Source of the DNA: an uncultured Lachnospiraceae bacterium
GTDB taxonomy: Bacteria; Bacillota; Clostridia; Lachnospirales; Lachnospiraceae
Reading direction: 5' to 3'
Assembly: GCA_902773435.1 (NCBI GenBank)
Contig: CACYEN010000018.1
Coordinates: forward strand, 1 to 34,175
DNA: 34,175 bases
In this document: one piece after another, positions 28,086-34,175 of the stretch
How positions within the stretch are numbered: position 1 is the stretch's first letter
Layout of the letters: each line of letters starts with the position of its first letter
Translations under genes and position numbers: made by a program
The notes under the pieces: model-generated
What the model saw: only the letters and a program-made list of their open reading frames with translations
What the model was told of the DNA's origin: nothing
The model's database searches: none

Positions 28086-29471
28086 ATGCGTCACTTCGAC
28101 CTGTTTGTCATCGGCGCCGGGCCGGGCGGCTATGAAGCCGCGCTCGAGGCGGCCGGCATGGGAAAGACCTGCGCCGTCGCGGAGGAGCGCGAGATCGGCG
28201 GGGTCTGCCTGAACAGGGGCTGCATCCCCACGAAATCGCTGCTCAAATCCGCCCGTCTCATCGCGGACTTAAGAGCTTCCGGCAAAGACAGCGCCGGCCC
28301 GCCCTTGAGTCAAGGTCCCGCGGCGTCCGCGGGCGGGGGCCTGTCCGACGATCCCGCGGCAATGCTCGCGAAGGCAGCCGAGACGGAGAAGAAACTCCGC
28401 GAGGGCATCGAATTTCTGCTGAAGAAGGGAAAAGTCGAACTCTTCCCGGTCCGCGCGAAAGTCATCGCCCCGGGCAGGGTGCTCGCGGGGGACGAGGAGG
28501 TCTCGGCGGACCACATCCTGCTTGCGACGGGGTCGCGGCCGGCCATGATCCCCGTCCCGGGGGCGGACCTCCCCGGCGTCTATACAAGCGACGACCTCCT
28601 GACCGGGAGCGGCGTCAACTGCCGCCATCTCGTCATCGTCGGCGGCGGCGTGATCGGGGCGGAATTCGCTGAGTTTTACCGCGATCTCGGCAGGGAAGTC
28701 ACGGTCATTGAGGCGCTCCCCCGCCTTCTTCCCAAGCTCGACAGGGAGCTCGGCCAGAGTCTCGCGATGTCCTTCAGGAAGCGCGGGATCGACGTCCACA
28801 CGGGCGCCCTTCTCTCCTCCATCACCGCGGACGGGGACACCCTCCGGCTCTCCTTCACCGAGAAAGACCGGGATGAGGCCGTCAGCGGGGACGCCGTCCT
28901 GCTCTGCACAGGGCGCCGCCCGAACACGGAGGACCTCTTCGCCGGGGAAGCCGTGCCGGAGATGACGAAGGGATACGTCATGACCGACGGAGACGGCAGG
29001 ACGTCGCTGCCCGGCATCTGGGCAATCGGCGACATCGCCGGCGGATCCATGCAGCTCGCCCACACGGCCTCGAACGAGGGGAAGCGCGCCGTTCACGCCA
29101 TGTTCGGGGACCCGCTCCCCGCGCCGGGGCCGGTCCCGTCGTGCATATTTACGGAGCCCGAGATCGCGTCCGTCGGCCTCACCCAGGAGGAGGCAAAAGA
29201 AGCCGGCATCAGCGTGATCTCAAAGAAAGCCCTGACCTCGGCCAACGGCAGGTCCATGGTGGAGGGGACCGACCGGGGCTTCGCGAAGCTCATCTGGTCC
29301 GCGGAGGACCACCGCCTCCTCGGTGCCCAGCTCATGTGCGCGCACGCCTCCGAGATGATCGGGGGACTCGGCGCCCTGATCCGGTGCGGAGCGACGGCGG
29401 AGGATCTCTCCGCGTCGGTCTGGCCGCATCCGACGGTCAGCGAGATCATAGCCGGCGCGTCCGTCCTTTAG
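28086..29471 (+). CDS. lpdA: Dihydrolipoamide dehydrogenase, glycine cleavage L protein
   Basis: The 461-residue flavoenzyme reoxidises the dihydrolipoyl arm of GcvH with NAD+. FAD motif GAGPGG (10-15), redox disulfide C41-LNRG-C46 with IPTKS after it, second nucleotide motif VIVGGGVIGAEFAEFY, and the C-terminal catalytic pair H448/E453 in PHPTVSEI are all present. A Gly/Ser/Ala/Pro-rich insert at about residues 66-90 is longer than in most homologues. The start at 28086 is set by the family N-terminus; AGGAGG lies 11 nt upstream. There is no fused lipoyl domain. It is the last gene of the operon, and its stop codon lies in the first unit of a 13-nt array. Confidence 0.96.
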   Translation: MRHFDLFVIGAGPGGYEAALEAAGMGKTCAVAEEREIGGVCLNRGCIPTKSLLKSARLIADLRASGKDSAGPPLSQGPAASAGGGLSDDPAAMLAKAAETEKKLREGIEFLLKKGKVELFPVRAKVIAPGRVLAGDEEVSADHILLATGSRPAMIPVPGADLPGVYTSDDLLTGSGVNCRHLVIVGGGVIGAEFAEFYRDLGREVTVIEALPRLLPKLDRELGQSLAMSFRKRGIDVHTGALLSSITADGDTLRLSFTEKDRDEAVSGDAVLLCTGRRPNTEDLFAGEAVPEMTKGYVMTDGDGRTSLPGIWAIGDIAGGSMQLAHTASNEGKRAVHAMFGDPLPAPGPVPSCIFTEPEIASVGLTQEEAKEAGISVISKKALTSANGRSMVEGTDRGFAKLIWSAEDHRLLGAQLMCAHASEMIGGLGALIRCGATAEDLSASVWPHPTVSEIIAGASVL

Positions 29472-29505
29472 GGCGGTCCCTTAGGGCGATCCCTTAGGGC
29501 GGCTG
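29468..29505. repeat. 13-nt tandem repeat over the lpdA stop codon
   Basis: TTAGGGCGGTCCC, TTAGGGCGATCCC and TTAGGGCGGCTG (partial) follow head to tail. The TAG of the first unit is the lpdA stop, so the duplication copied the end of the coding region. Confidence 0.9.
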
Positions 29506-29525
29506 AAACATATACGGACATTTAC

Positions 29526-29560
29526 AAAGGGGCGCCCCCGCTTTACAGGCGCCCCTTTAT
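29526..29560 (+). terminator. Terminator of the gcv-lplA-lpdA operon
   Basis: AAAGGGGCGCC (29526-29536) pairs with GGCGCCCCTTT (29548-29558), ending in TTTATGTGTT. The stem is a perfect 11 bp. Confidence 0.85.
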
Positions 29561-29604
29561 GTGTTATGTTGAAATCAGGAAAAGAGATGGAAGGAGGTGG
29601 CCCG

Positions 29605-30471
29605 ATGCCGCGCCGAAGCATAGAGCGTCCCGCCAGGACATCAGGGGGACTGATCGATATGAAGACCGGAAAACCGGCGGAGAAGCAGCCCCTGCCGGCT
29701 CTCTGCGAGAGGATCCGCTTCTTCCGGGAGCGGGCGGGCATGGAGCAGAAGGCGCTGGCGAAGCGGATCGGCGTCACGTCGAACGCTGTCAGCAACTGGG
29801 AGAACGGAAGGGGAAGGCCGGACGTCAACCTCCTTCCGGACATCAGCGCCGCGCTCGGCATCACCCTCTATGATCTCTATGACATCGGGGATCCCTCCGC
29901 GCGCTGCACGCCCGGGGAGGAGCAGTTCCTCAGCCGGTACCGGCAGCTGAGCGCCGGGCACCGGATGGCCGTGGACCGCATCGTCGACACGCTCCTGCAG
30001 GTGCAGGACGCGGAGAGCTGTCCCCCGATCCGGAAGCTCACCCGCTATCAGAAGTCCCTGGCCGCGGGCGTGGGCGATCCGACGGAATTCGACGGCGAGG
30101 GGGAACCGATCTACCTCTACTCGTCCCGGGAGGTGGACCGCGCGGACTGCGTCTTCACCGTCAACGGCGACAGCATGGAGCCGAAATTCCGCGACGGGGA
30201 TATGGTCCTCGTCTCCCGCATCCCGGACGCCCCCGACCTGCAGAGGGGCGAGATCGGCGCGTTCATCGTCGGCAACGAGACCTACATCAAGGTGTACGGG
30301 AAGAATGCGCTCGAGTCGCTGAATCCGGACTACCGGCCGATGCGGTTCCACGACGCCGAGACCGTCTACCTGATCGGCAGGGTCGGCGGGATCCTGGATC
30401 CGTCACAGGTCGCGTCCCCGGAAGACGTGGAGAAATACAGGCTTCTTCACCCGGACGGGGAACCTTTCTGA
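29605..30471 (+). CDS. XRE-type regulator with LexA-like S24 self-cleavage domain
   Basis: The 288-residue protein has an N-terminal helix-turn-helix (about residues 30-90; KALAKRIGVTSNAVSNWENGRGRPD) and a C-terminal S24 domain. The cleavage pair is A154-G155 (LAAGVGD), the nucleophile is S190 (NGDSMEP) and the general base is K229 (TYIKVYG). The spacing is like that of LexA and CI-type repressors, so DNA-damage-triggered self-cleavage is plausible (inference). AAGGAGG lies 7 nt before ATG 29605. It stands alone 134 bp after lpdA; its targets are unknown. The 3' end overlaps the convergent MATE gene by 25 bp. Confidence 0.9.
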   Translation: MPRRSIERPARTSGGLIDMKTGKPAEKQPLPALCERIRFFRERAGMEQKALAKRIGVTSNAVSNWENGRGRPDVNLLPDISAALGITLYDLYDIGDPSARCTPGEEQFLSRYRQLSAGHRMAVDRIVDTLLQVQDAESCPPIRKLTRYQKSLAAGVGDPTEFDGEGEPIYLYSSREVDRADCVFTVNGDSMEPKFRDGDMVLVSRIPDAPDLQRGEIGAFIVGNETYIKVYGKNALESLNPDYRPMRFHDAETVYLIGRVGGILDPSQVASPEDVEKYRLLHPDGEPF

Positions 30472-31856
30472 GGGCTGCCCTTCGCCCCCTGCCCGGAGAA
30501 CCGCCTGATGTACCGCCTGTAAACCAGGTAGGAGATGAGCGCCACGATGGCGTCGCTCACGAACTGCGACCAGGCGAGTCCGTCCGTGCCGAACAGCGCG
30601 TTCAGCAGGAACAGCATCGGGATGTTCACGAAGAGCCACCGCATGACGGCGAGCCAGAACGCGTACCTGCCCTCGCCGAGCGCCTGAAAGAAATGCACAT
30701 AGATAAAGCTGAGGAACATCAGGACCGTCGCGAGCGCGCGTATTCTGAGGAACCGCGCGCCGTAGGCGACCGTCGCGGGGTCGGCGATAAATATCCTGAT
30801 CAGCACCGGCGCGAAGATCTCGTAGAGGATGATGCTGATGACCGCTATCGCGGCGCCGGTCAGGCGCGTGAACGAAAGCGTCTCCTCCATCCGCTTCATA
30901 TTTCCGGCCGAGAAGTTGTACGCCGCAAGCGGCACCATCCCGAGGCACAGCCCGATCCCGATGTTGAGCGGCAGCCGCTCGACTTTCAGCACGATTCCCA
31001 TCGCGGCGAGGGCGACATCGCCGTGCCCCGCCATCAGGCGGTCGAGCACGATGTAGTCGAGATCAAAGAGGAACGGCCCGAGCGCCGCGGGAAGTCCCAC
31101 CGCGAAAAATGACTTCACATGCTCCGCCGCCGGGTTCGAGAAGCGCGGCGAGAAGTTCAGCACCTCGCTCTTCATTCGGAAAATGACCACAAGGAAATAC
31201 ACGCAGACAATCACGTTCGACAGCGCGGTGGCGATGCCCGCGCCGAGGTTCTCATTTCCGCGGGGAAGAATCACGAACATGAAGAGCGGGTCCAGCGCGA
31301 TATTGATCAGGCCGCCCATGGAGATGCCGAATCCGGCCTGCCTCGCCCTCCCGGCATTCCTCAGGAGGCTGCTCATCGTCATGGACAGCACGGTCGGAAT
31401 CGCTCCTGCGACAATGACGCAGGACGCGTAGGCCCTGGCGTATCCGTACGTGTCGTCGCTGGCCCCGAGCGCCCTCAGGATCGGGTGCATTCCGACGCCC
31501 ACGATGAGGGAGAACAGCGCCCCCGACAGGATCGAAAACCAGAAGCTGAATGCCGCGACTTTCCTCGCATCGCCGATCCGGTCCCTGCCGAGAAGCCTCG
31601 CGATCAGGGTTCCGCCGCCAGCCCCGGCGATATTCGCGAACGCGATCGAGACGTTGTAGATCGGCAGGATCAGGGAGGCTCCCGCCACCATCAGCGGATT
31701 GTTGGCCCTTCCGATGAAGAAGGTGTCCGCCATGTTGTAGATAAGAACGATCAGCTGGCCGATGATCGTGGGAATCGCCATGGCGGCAACAGCCCTCGGG
31801 ACCGGAAGCTCCTCGAAGAGATACCGGCTCCTCTGCTGTTCATCCGTGCCCTTCAT
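30447..31856 (-). CDS. MATE-family efflux transporter
   Basis: The 469-residue membrane protein has about 12 hydrophobic segments. MATE features are AIPTIIGQLIVLIYNMADT in TM1, NIAGAGGGTLIARLLG after TM2, SLLRNAGRARQAGFG and NIALDPLFMFVILP. It is a different subfamily from the MATE at 17194, closer to MepA-like exporters (inference). The start at 31856 has GAGGTGG 5-6 nt upstream; GTG 31865 is possible. The preceding membrane-protein gene ends 10 bp upstream and its stop lies in this gene's ribosome site, so the two are probably coupled. Confidence 0.92.
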   Translation of the reverse strand: MKGTDEQQRSRYLFEELPVPRAVAAMAIPTIIGQLIVLIYNMADTFFIGRANNPLMVAGASLILPIYNVSIAFANIAGAGGGTLIARLLGRDRIGDARKVAAFSFWFSILSGALFSLIVGVGMHPILRALGASDDTYGYARAYASCVIVAGAIPTVLSMTMSSLLRNAGRARQAGFGISMGGLINIALDPLFMFVILPRGNENLGAGIATALSNVIVCVYFLVVIFRMKSEVLNFSPRFSNPAAEHVKSFFAVGLPAALGPFLFDLDYIVLDRLMAGHGDVALAAMGIVLKVERLPLNIGIGLCLGMVPLAAYNFSAGNMKRMEETLSFTRLTGAAIAVISIILYEIFAPVLIRIFIADPATVAYGARFLRIRALATVLMFLSFIYVHFFQALGEGRYAFWLAVMRWLFVNIPMLFLLNALFGTDGLAWSQFVSDAIVALISYLVYRRYIRRFSGQGAKGSPQKGSPSG

Positions 31857-31866
31857 GTGAACCACC

Positions 31867-32718
31867 TCACCTCGCTCCTGCCCTGATCAGGTTTCTGTAA
31901 CAGAAGCTGATCAGAAATGGTTTCAGCGCGTCCGCCCAGAGTACAATCCACGCCGCGACGCCGAACATATCAGAAGGCCTCTCCATGGATTCCCCGGTTG
32001 CCAGAAGGGCAATGACATATAACCCCAGACAGATAAACGGAATTCCCCTGACTATGCTCAGCCCGGCGAGGCGCGTCCTTCTGAAACCCGGGTCGGGTTC
32101 CGGCGATCCTGTCTCAATGCCGACCGTCCGCATCGTCTTCGCGACGTCGCTGTGATAGCAGAGATTCATTATCAGTATCAGGATGATGACGACGCACGCG
32201 ACAATCAGCCAGGATTTCTCTATATTCGCCGCCCAGGATTTCACATTCATCTTCTTCGCATACGCGTCGAGCCTGTATAGATAAAACGCCTCGAATGCCA
32301 CCGCGAGAACCAGAAAAACCATGTGCAGCCGATATATCACGCCGATCCCGGACGCGCCGAAGCCCGCAAACCGCAAGGTCAGCGACAGTACCGCCTCGAC
32401 GGCAACCAGGACCAGAAAGAAGGTGACAGCCGCCAGCACGATAACCCAGGTCACCACGGAAAACGCGACGGTATTCAGCGCGTTCCCGGCCGCGGCATAC
32501 TCCTCAGCGCCAAACAGATACTTCACATAGCCCGAAAAAATCCCGGGCAAAACCTCCTCCAGTATCCCCAGGTCATACGATCTCCGCAGGGCCAGGATCA
32601 GCGGTTCATACAAAGAATACAGCACGAAGACGGCCGCAGCCCCTTCCGCCGCCTTGACCAGGGACAGGGCTGTCGCCGGTATTCTCCTGATATACTCTTC
32701 CGCAAATGCACTTCTCAC
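31867..32718 (-). CDS. Integral membrane protein of unknown function
   Basis: The 283-residue product starts at GTG 32718 behind GGAAGGAGGG. It has about six or seven hydrophobic stretches, e.g. AAAVFVLYSLYEPLILAL, VVTWVIVLAAVTFFLVLVAV, MVFLVLAVAFEAFYLY, SWLIVACVVIILILIM, FICLGLYVIALLA and WIVLWADALKPFLISF. Loops contain a basic cytoplasmic patch (GFRRTRLAG). I recognise no family or catalytic motif. It shares a transcript with the MATE exporter, so it may be an accessory or regulator of it (inference). Confidence 0.75.
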   Translation of the reverse strand: MRSAFAEEYIRRIPATALSLVKAAEGAAAVFVLYSLYEPLILALRRSYDLGILEEVLPGIFSGYVKYLFGAEEYAAAGNALNTVAFSVVTWVIVLAAVTFFLVLVAVEAVLSLTLRFAGFGASGIGVIYRLHMVFLVLAVAFEAFYLYRLDAYAKKMNVKSWAANIEKSWLIVACVVIILILIMNLCYHSDVAKTMRTVGIETGSPEPDPGFRRTRLAGLSIVRGIPFICLGLYVIALLATGESMERPSDMFGVAAWIVLWADALKPFLISFCYRNLIRAGAR

Positions 32719-32779
32719 CGCCGATCCCTCCTTCCCATCGCTTCGACAGCACGTCCGGGCGCGTCCGGGCCTGTGTGGC

Positions 32780-33733
32780 CTATATATTCAGCTCCCTGTA
32801 AAACGCGCTCACAACCTCCGCCGAATGGCGCAGCGCCGACCTCTCGTCGTTCGTCAGCCTGATCTCGACGATCTCCTTGGCGCCGTCCGCCCCGAGAATC
32901 GTCGGGACGCTCAGGTAGGCGCCGTCGATCCCGTACTGCCCGTCGACCCAGACGCTGACCGGCAGAATGCGGTTCTCGTTGAAGAGGATGGATTTGATGA
33001 TCGCCGTCGTCGATGCCGCGATCCCGTAGCAGGTATTGCCCTTGCGGTTGAAGATCTCCCATCCCGCCTGCTTCACCTCGGCGAGCAGCTGCTCGCGGTT
33101 GAGATCCTTCGTGCGCTCGGCGTTGTCGATGAGGACGTCGCTCAGGTACTTCCCGCCGATCGTCGAGGAGTCCCAGCTGATCATCTCCGTGTCCCCGTGC
33201 TCGCCCAGAATGAACGTCTCCACGTTCTTCGCGTCCAGGTCGTAGCGGTCGGCGAGGCTGCAGCAGAGCCGCGCGGTATCCAGCGCCGTGCCGCTGCCGA
33301 TCACCCTTGACGAGGGGAGGCCCGACACCTTCCACGTGTAGTAGGTCATGATATCGACGGGGTTCGATACGACGATAAAGATGCCGTCGAATCCGCTCTC
33401 CATCACCGAATTCACGATGCTCTTTATGATATTCATGCTCGGCGCCAGCATCTCAAGGCGGTTGTGGGAGTCCTTCGGCATCGGCGCGGAGGCCGTGATC
33501 ACGGCGATGTCCGCGTCGGCCAGATCCTCGTATCCGCCGGCTTTCACCTTGATGTTCCGGTTCATGAAGTATACGGCGTGCTTCATGTCAAGCGCTTCCG
33601 CGTAGGCCTTGTCCCTGTTGACGTCAATAAGAAGGACTTCCTCGCAGAGGCCCTGATTGATAATGCTGTAGGCGGTGGTGGAACCGACGTTGCCGGCGCC
33701 GATCACCGCGACTTTGGAATTTTTGAAGCTCAT
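32780..33733 (-). CDS. ldh: L-lactate dehydrogenase-family oxidoreductase
   Basis: The 317-residue NAD-dependent enzyme has the nucleotide loop IGAGNVGS (11-18), acidic D37 (LLIDVN) for NAD preference, the SNPVDI segment, catalytic H179 in GEHGD, partner D152 and substrate-binding R155 in GTALDTAR. The mobile loop reads ASAPMPKDSHNR instead of the usual AGAPQKPGETR: the substrate-discriminating Gln is replaced (Met region) and the loop is one residue longer, while the loop Arg (R92) is kept. Substrates bulkier than pyruvate, as in 2-hydroxyisocaproate dehydrogenases, are therefore possible. The start at 33733 follows GAGGAGGAGG. The fermentative role is regeneration of NAD+. Confidence 0.88.
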   Translation of the reverse strand: MSFKNSKVAVIGAGNVGSTTAYSIINQGLCEEVLLIDVNRDKAYAEALDMKHAVYFMNRNIKVKAGGYEDLADADIAVITASAPMPKDSHNRLEMLAPSMNIIKSIVNSVMESGFDGIFIVVSNPVDIMTYYTWKVSGLPSSRVIGSGTALDTARLCCSLADRYDLDAKNVETFILGEHGDTEMISWDSSTIGGKYLSDVLIDNAERTKDLNREQLLAEVKQAGWEIFNRKGNTCYGIAASTTAIIKSILFNENRILPVSVWVDGQYGIDGAYLSVPTILGADGAKEIVEIRLTNDERSALRHSAEVVSAFYRELNI

Positions 33734-33815
33734 CCGGTTTTCCTCCTCCTCTGTATATGTCTGGTGATTCCTGATGTCCGTTCCGGGCCGAAAGAACCTG
33801 TGCCAACTGTTATCT

Positions 33816-33824
33816 ATTCTATCA
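33816..33824 (-). promoter_or_regulatory. Extended -10 element of the ldh promoter
   Basis: The minus strand reads TGATAGAAT (33824-33816): TG one base before TAGAAT. No good -35 is seen at standard spacing. The leader would be about 75 nt. Confidence 0.45.
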
Positions 33825-33941
33825 GATTTCACCGCATTTATGGAATATATCGTTGTGTCCCTCTGATTTGAGCGCTTATACCGATAACCCGGTGACGGCG
33901 CGGGTGAACATAAACGAACACATATGTGCTGTTTTATCCCC

Positions 33942-34053
33942 TTTACATTCTTTTATTTATGTGTTACCCTGTCCTCAGACGGACGTCATTCGGAGCGGCG
34001 CAGTCAGGCCGTACCAAACGACGCGCTTTGGGTTTCCGAAGCACTGCCGTCTG
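33942..34053 (+). promoter_or_regulatory. Possible promoter and structured leader before the Y-family polymerase
   Basis: TTTACA (33942-33947), a 17-nt spacer and a weak TACCCT (33965-33970) would start transcription near 33976. Three nested helices follow: CAGACGG/CCGTCTG (33976-33982, 34047-34053), TTCGGA/TCCGAA (33989-33994, 34035-34040) and CCAAA/TTTGG (34014-34018, 34027-34031). A palindromic CACATATGTG with a preceding CGAA lies at 33915-33928, possibly an operator. No known RNA family is recognised. Confidence 0.4.
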
Positions 34054-34092
34054 AAATGATGCGGTCCGGAACGATTCGGGGGGTGATGCGGC

Positions 34093-34175
34093 GTGGAACG
34101 GATCTACATCTGTATCGACCTGAAATCCTACTACGCCTCCGTCGAGTGCGTCTACCGCGGACTCGATCCGCTGAA
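34093..34175 (+). CDS. Y-family DNA polymerase (DinB/UmuC type), 5' part
   Basis: The frame starts at GTG 34093, about 8 nt after GGGGGGTGA, and is open to the window edge (27 codons). A TGA at 34084 excludes an upstream start in this frame. The sequence ERIYICIDLKSYYASVECVYRGLDPL is the N-terminus of a Y-family translesion polymerase: the metal-binding aspartate is in CIDLKSYYASVE. Such enzymes copy damaged DNA, often under SOS control. The rest lies outside the window. The nearby self-cleaving S24 regulator makes damage control of this region plausible, but no clear LexA box is present. Confidence 0.88.
   Translation, partial: MERIYICIDLKSYYASVECVYRGLDPL

Noticed and set aside
29605-30471. 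Prophage remnant around the S24 regulator
   Set aside because: No integrase, structural gene or attachment repeat is present; neighbours are ordinary metabolic and transport genes.
33915-33930. LexA box before the Y-family polymerase
   Set aside because: CGAACACATATGTGCT contains a palindrome, but the second half lacks GTTC, so it does not match the Gram-positive LexA consensus.

Overview
The window is a GC-rich piece of a bacterial chromosome, most likely from an anaerobic Clostridia member of Lachnospiraceae type (inference). The support is a tryptophan T-box leader, a tandem glycine riboswitch, a split glycine decarboxylase (gcvPA/gcvPB), oxygen-independent ribonucleotide reductase with its radical activase, a KamA-type radical SAM enzyme, a C11 (clostripain) peptidase, strong purine-rich Shine-Dalgarno sites and C/G-ending codons. 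I see no phage, insertion sequence, CRISPR array or tRNA.

Left part (1-12600): a stand-alone TrpB2-type tryptophan synthase beta chain under a Trp T-box; an alpha/beta hydrolase that has lost its central region; a KamA-family radical SAM protein; a D-2-hydroxyacid dehydrogenase; a GH36 alpha-galactosidase whose promoter lies between two minisatellites; a pair of gene remnants (cyclase-family hydrolase and RpiR-type regulator) whose 5' ends were both removed by what looks like one deletion; and a two-subunit transketolase operon divergent from a DeoR-type regulator, with repeated GCGAACATTTT operators between them.

Middle part (12600-22200): nrdG and nrdD on the minus strand. NrdD carries a C-terminal glutaredoxin-like domain and has its own promoter with two NrdR-like boxes 31 bp apart. 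Then come a secreted beta-propeller-like protein, a MATE exporter with surE, and a secreted C11 peptidase translationally coupled to a 48-residue highly charged small protein.

Right part (22200-34175): a glycine riboswitch controls gcvT-gcvH-gcvPA-gcvPB-lplA-lpdA, a complete glycine cleavage system with its own lipoate ligase and dihydrolipoamide dehydrogenase. It is followed by a LexA-like XRE/S24 regulator, a second MATE exporter with an unknown membrane protein, an L-lactate-dehydrogenase-family enzyme with an altered substrate loop, and the first 27 codons of a Y-family DNA polymerase.

The most unusual overall signal is in the spacers. At least eleven short degenerate tandem arrays, with unit lengths from 7 to 20 nt and mostly unrelated unit sequences, sit in gaps between genes, often touching a promoter, start codon, stop codon or terminator. 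Two spacers also share a composite layout of a TCGGTGGC block, a short array and a very long hairpin. With the two deletion scars, this suggests a chromosome in which slippage and short deletions are actively reshaping intergenic DNA (inference).
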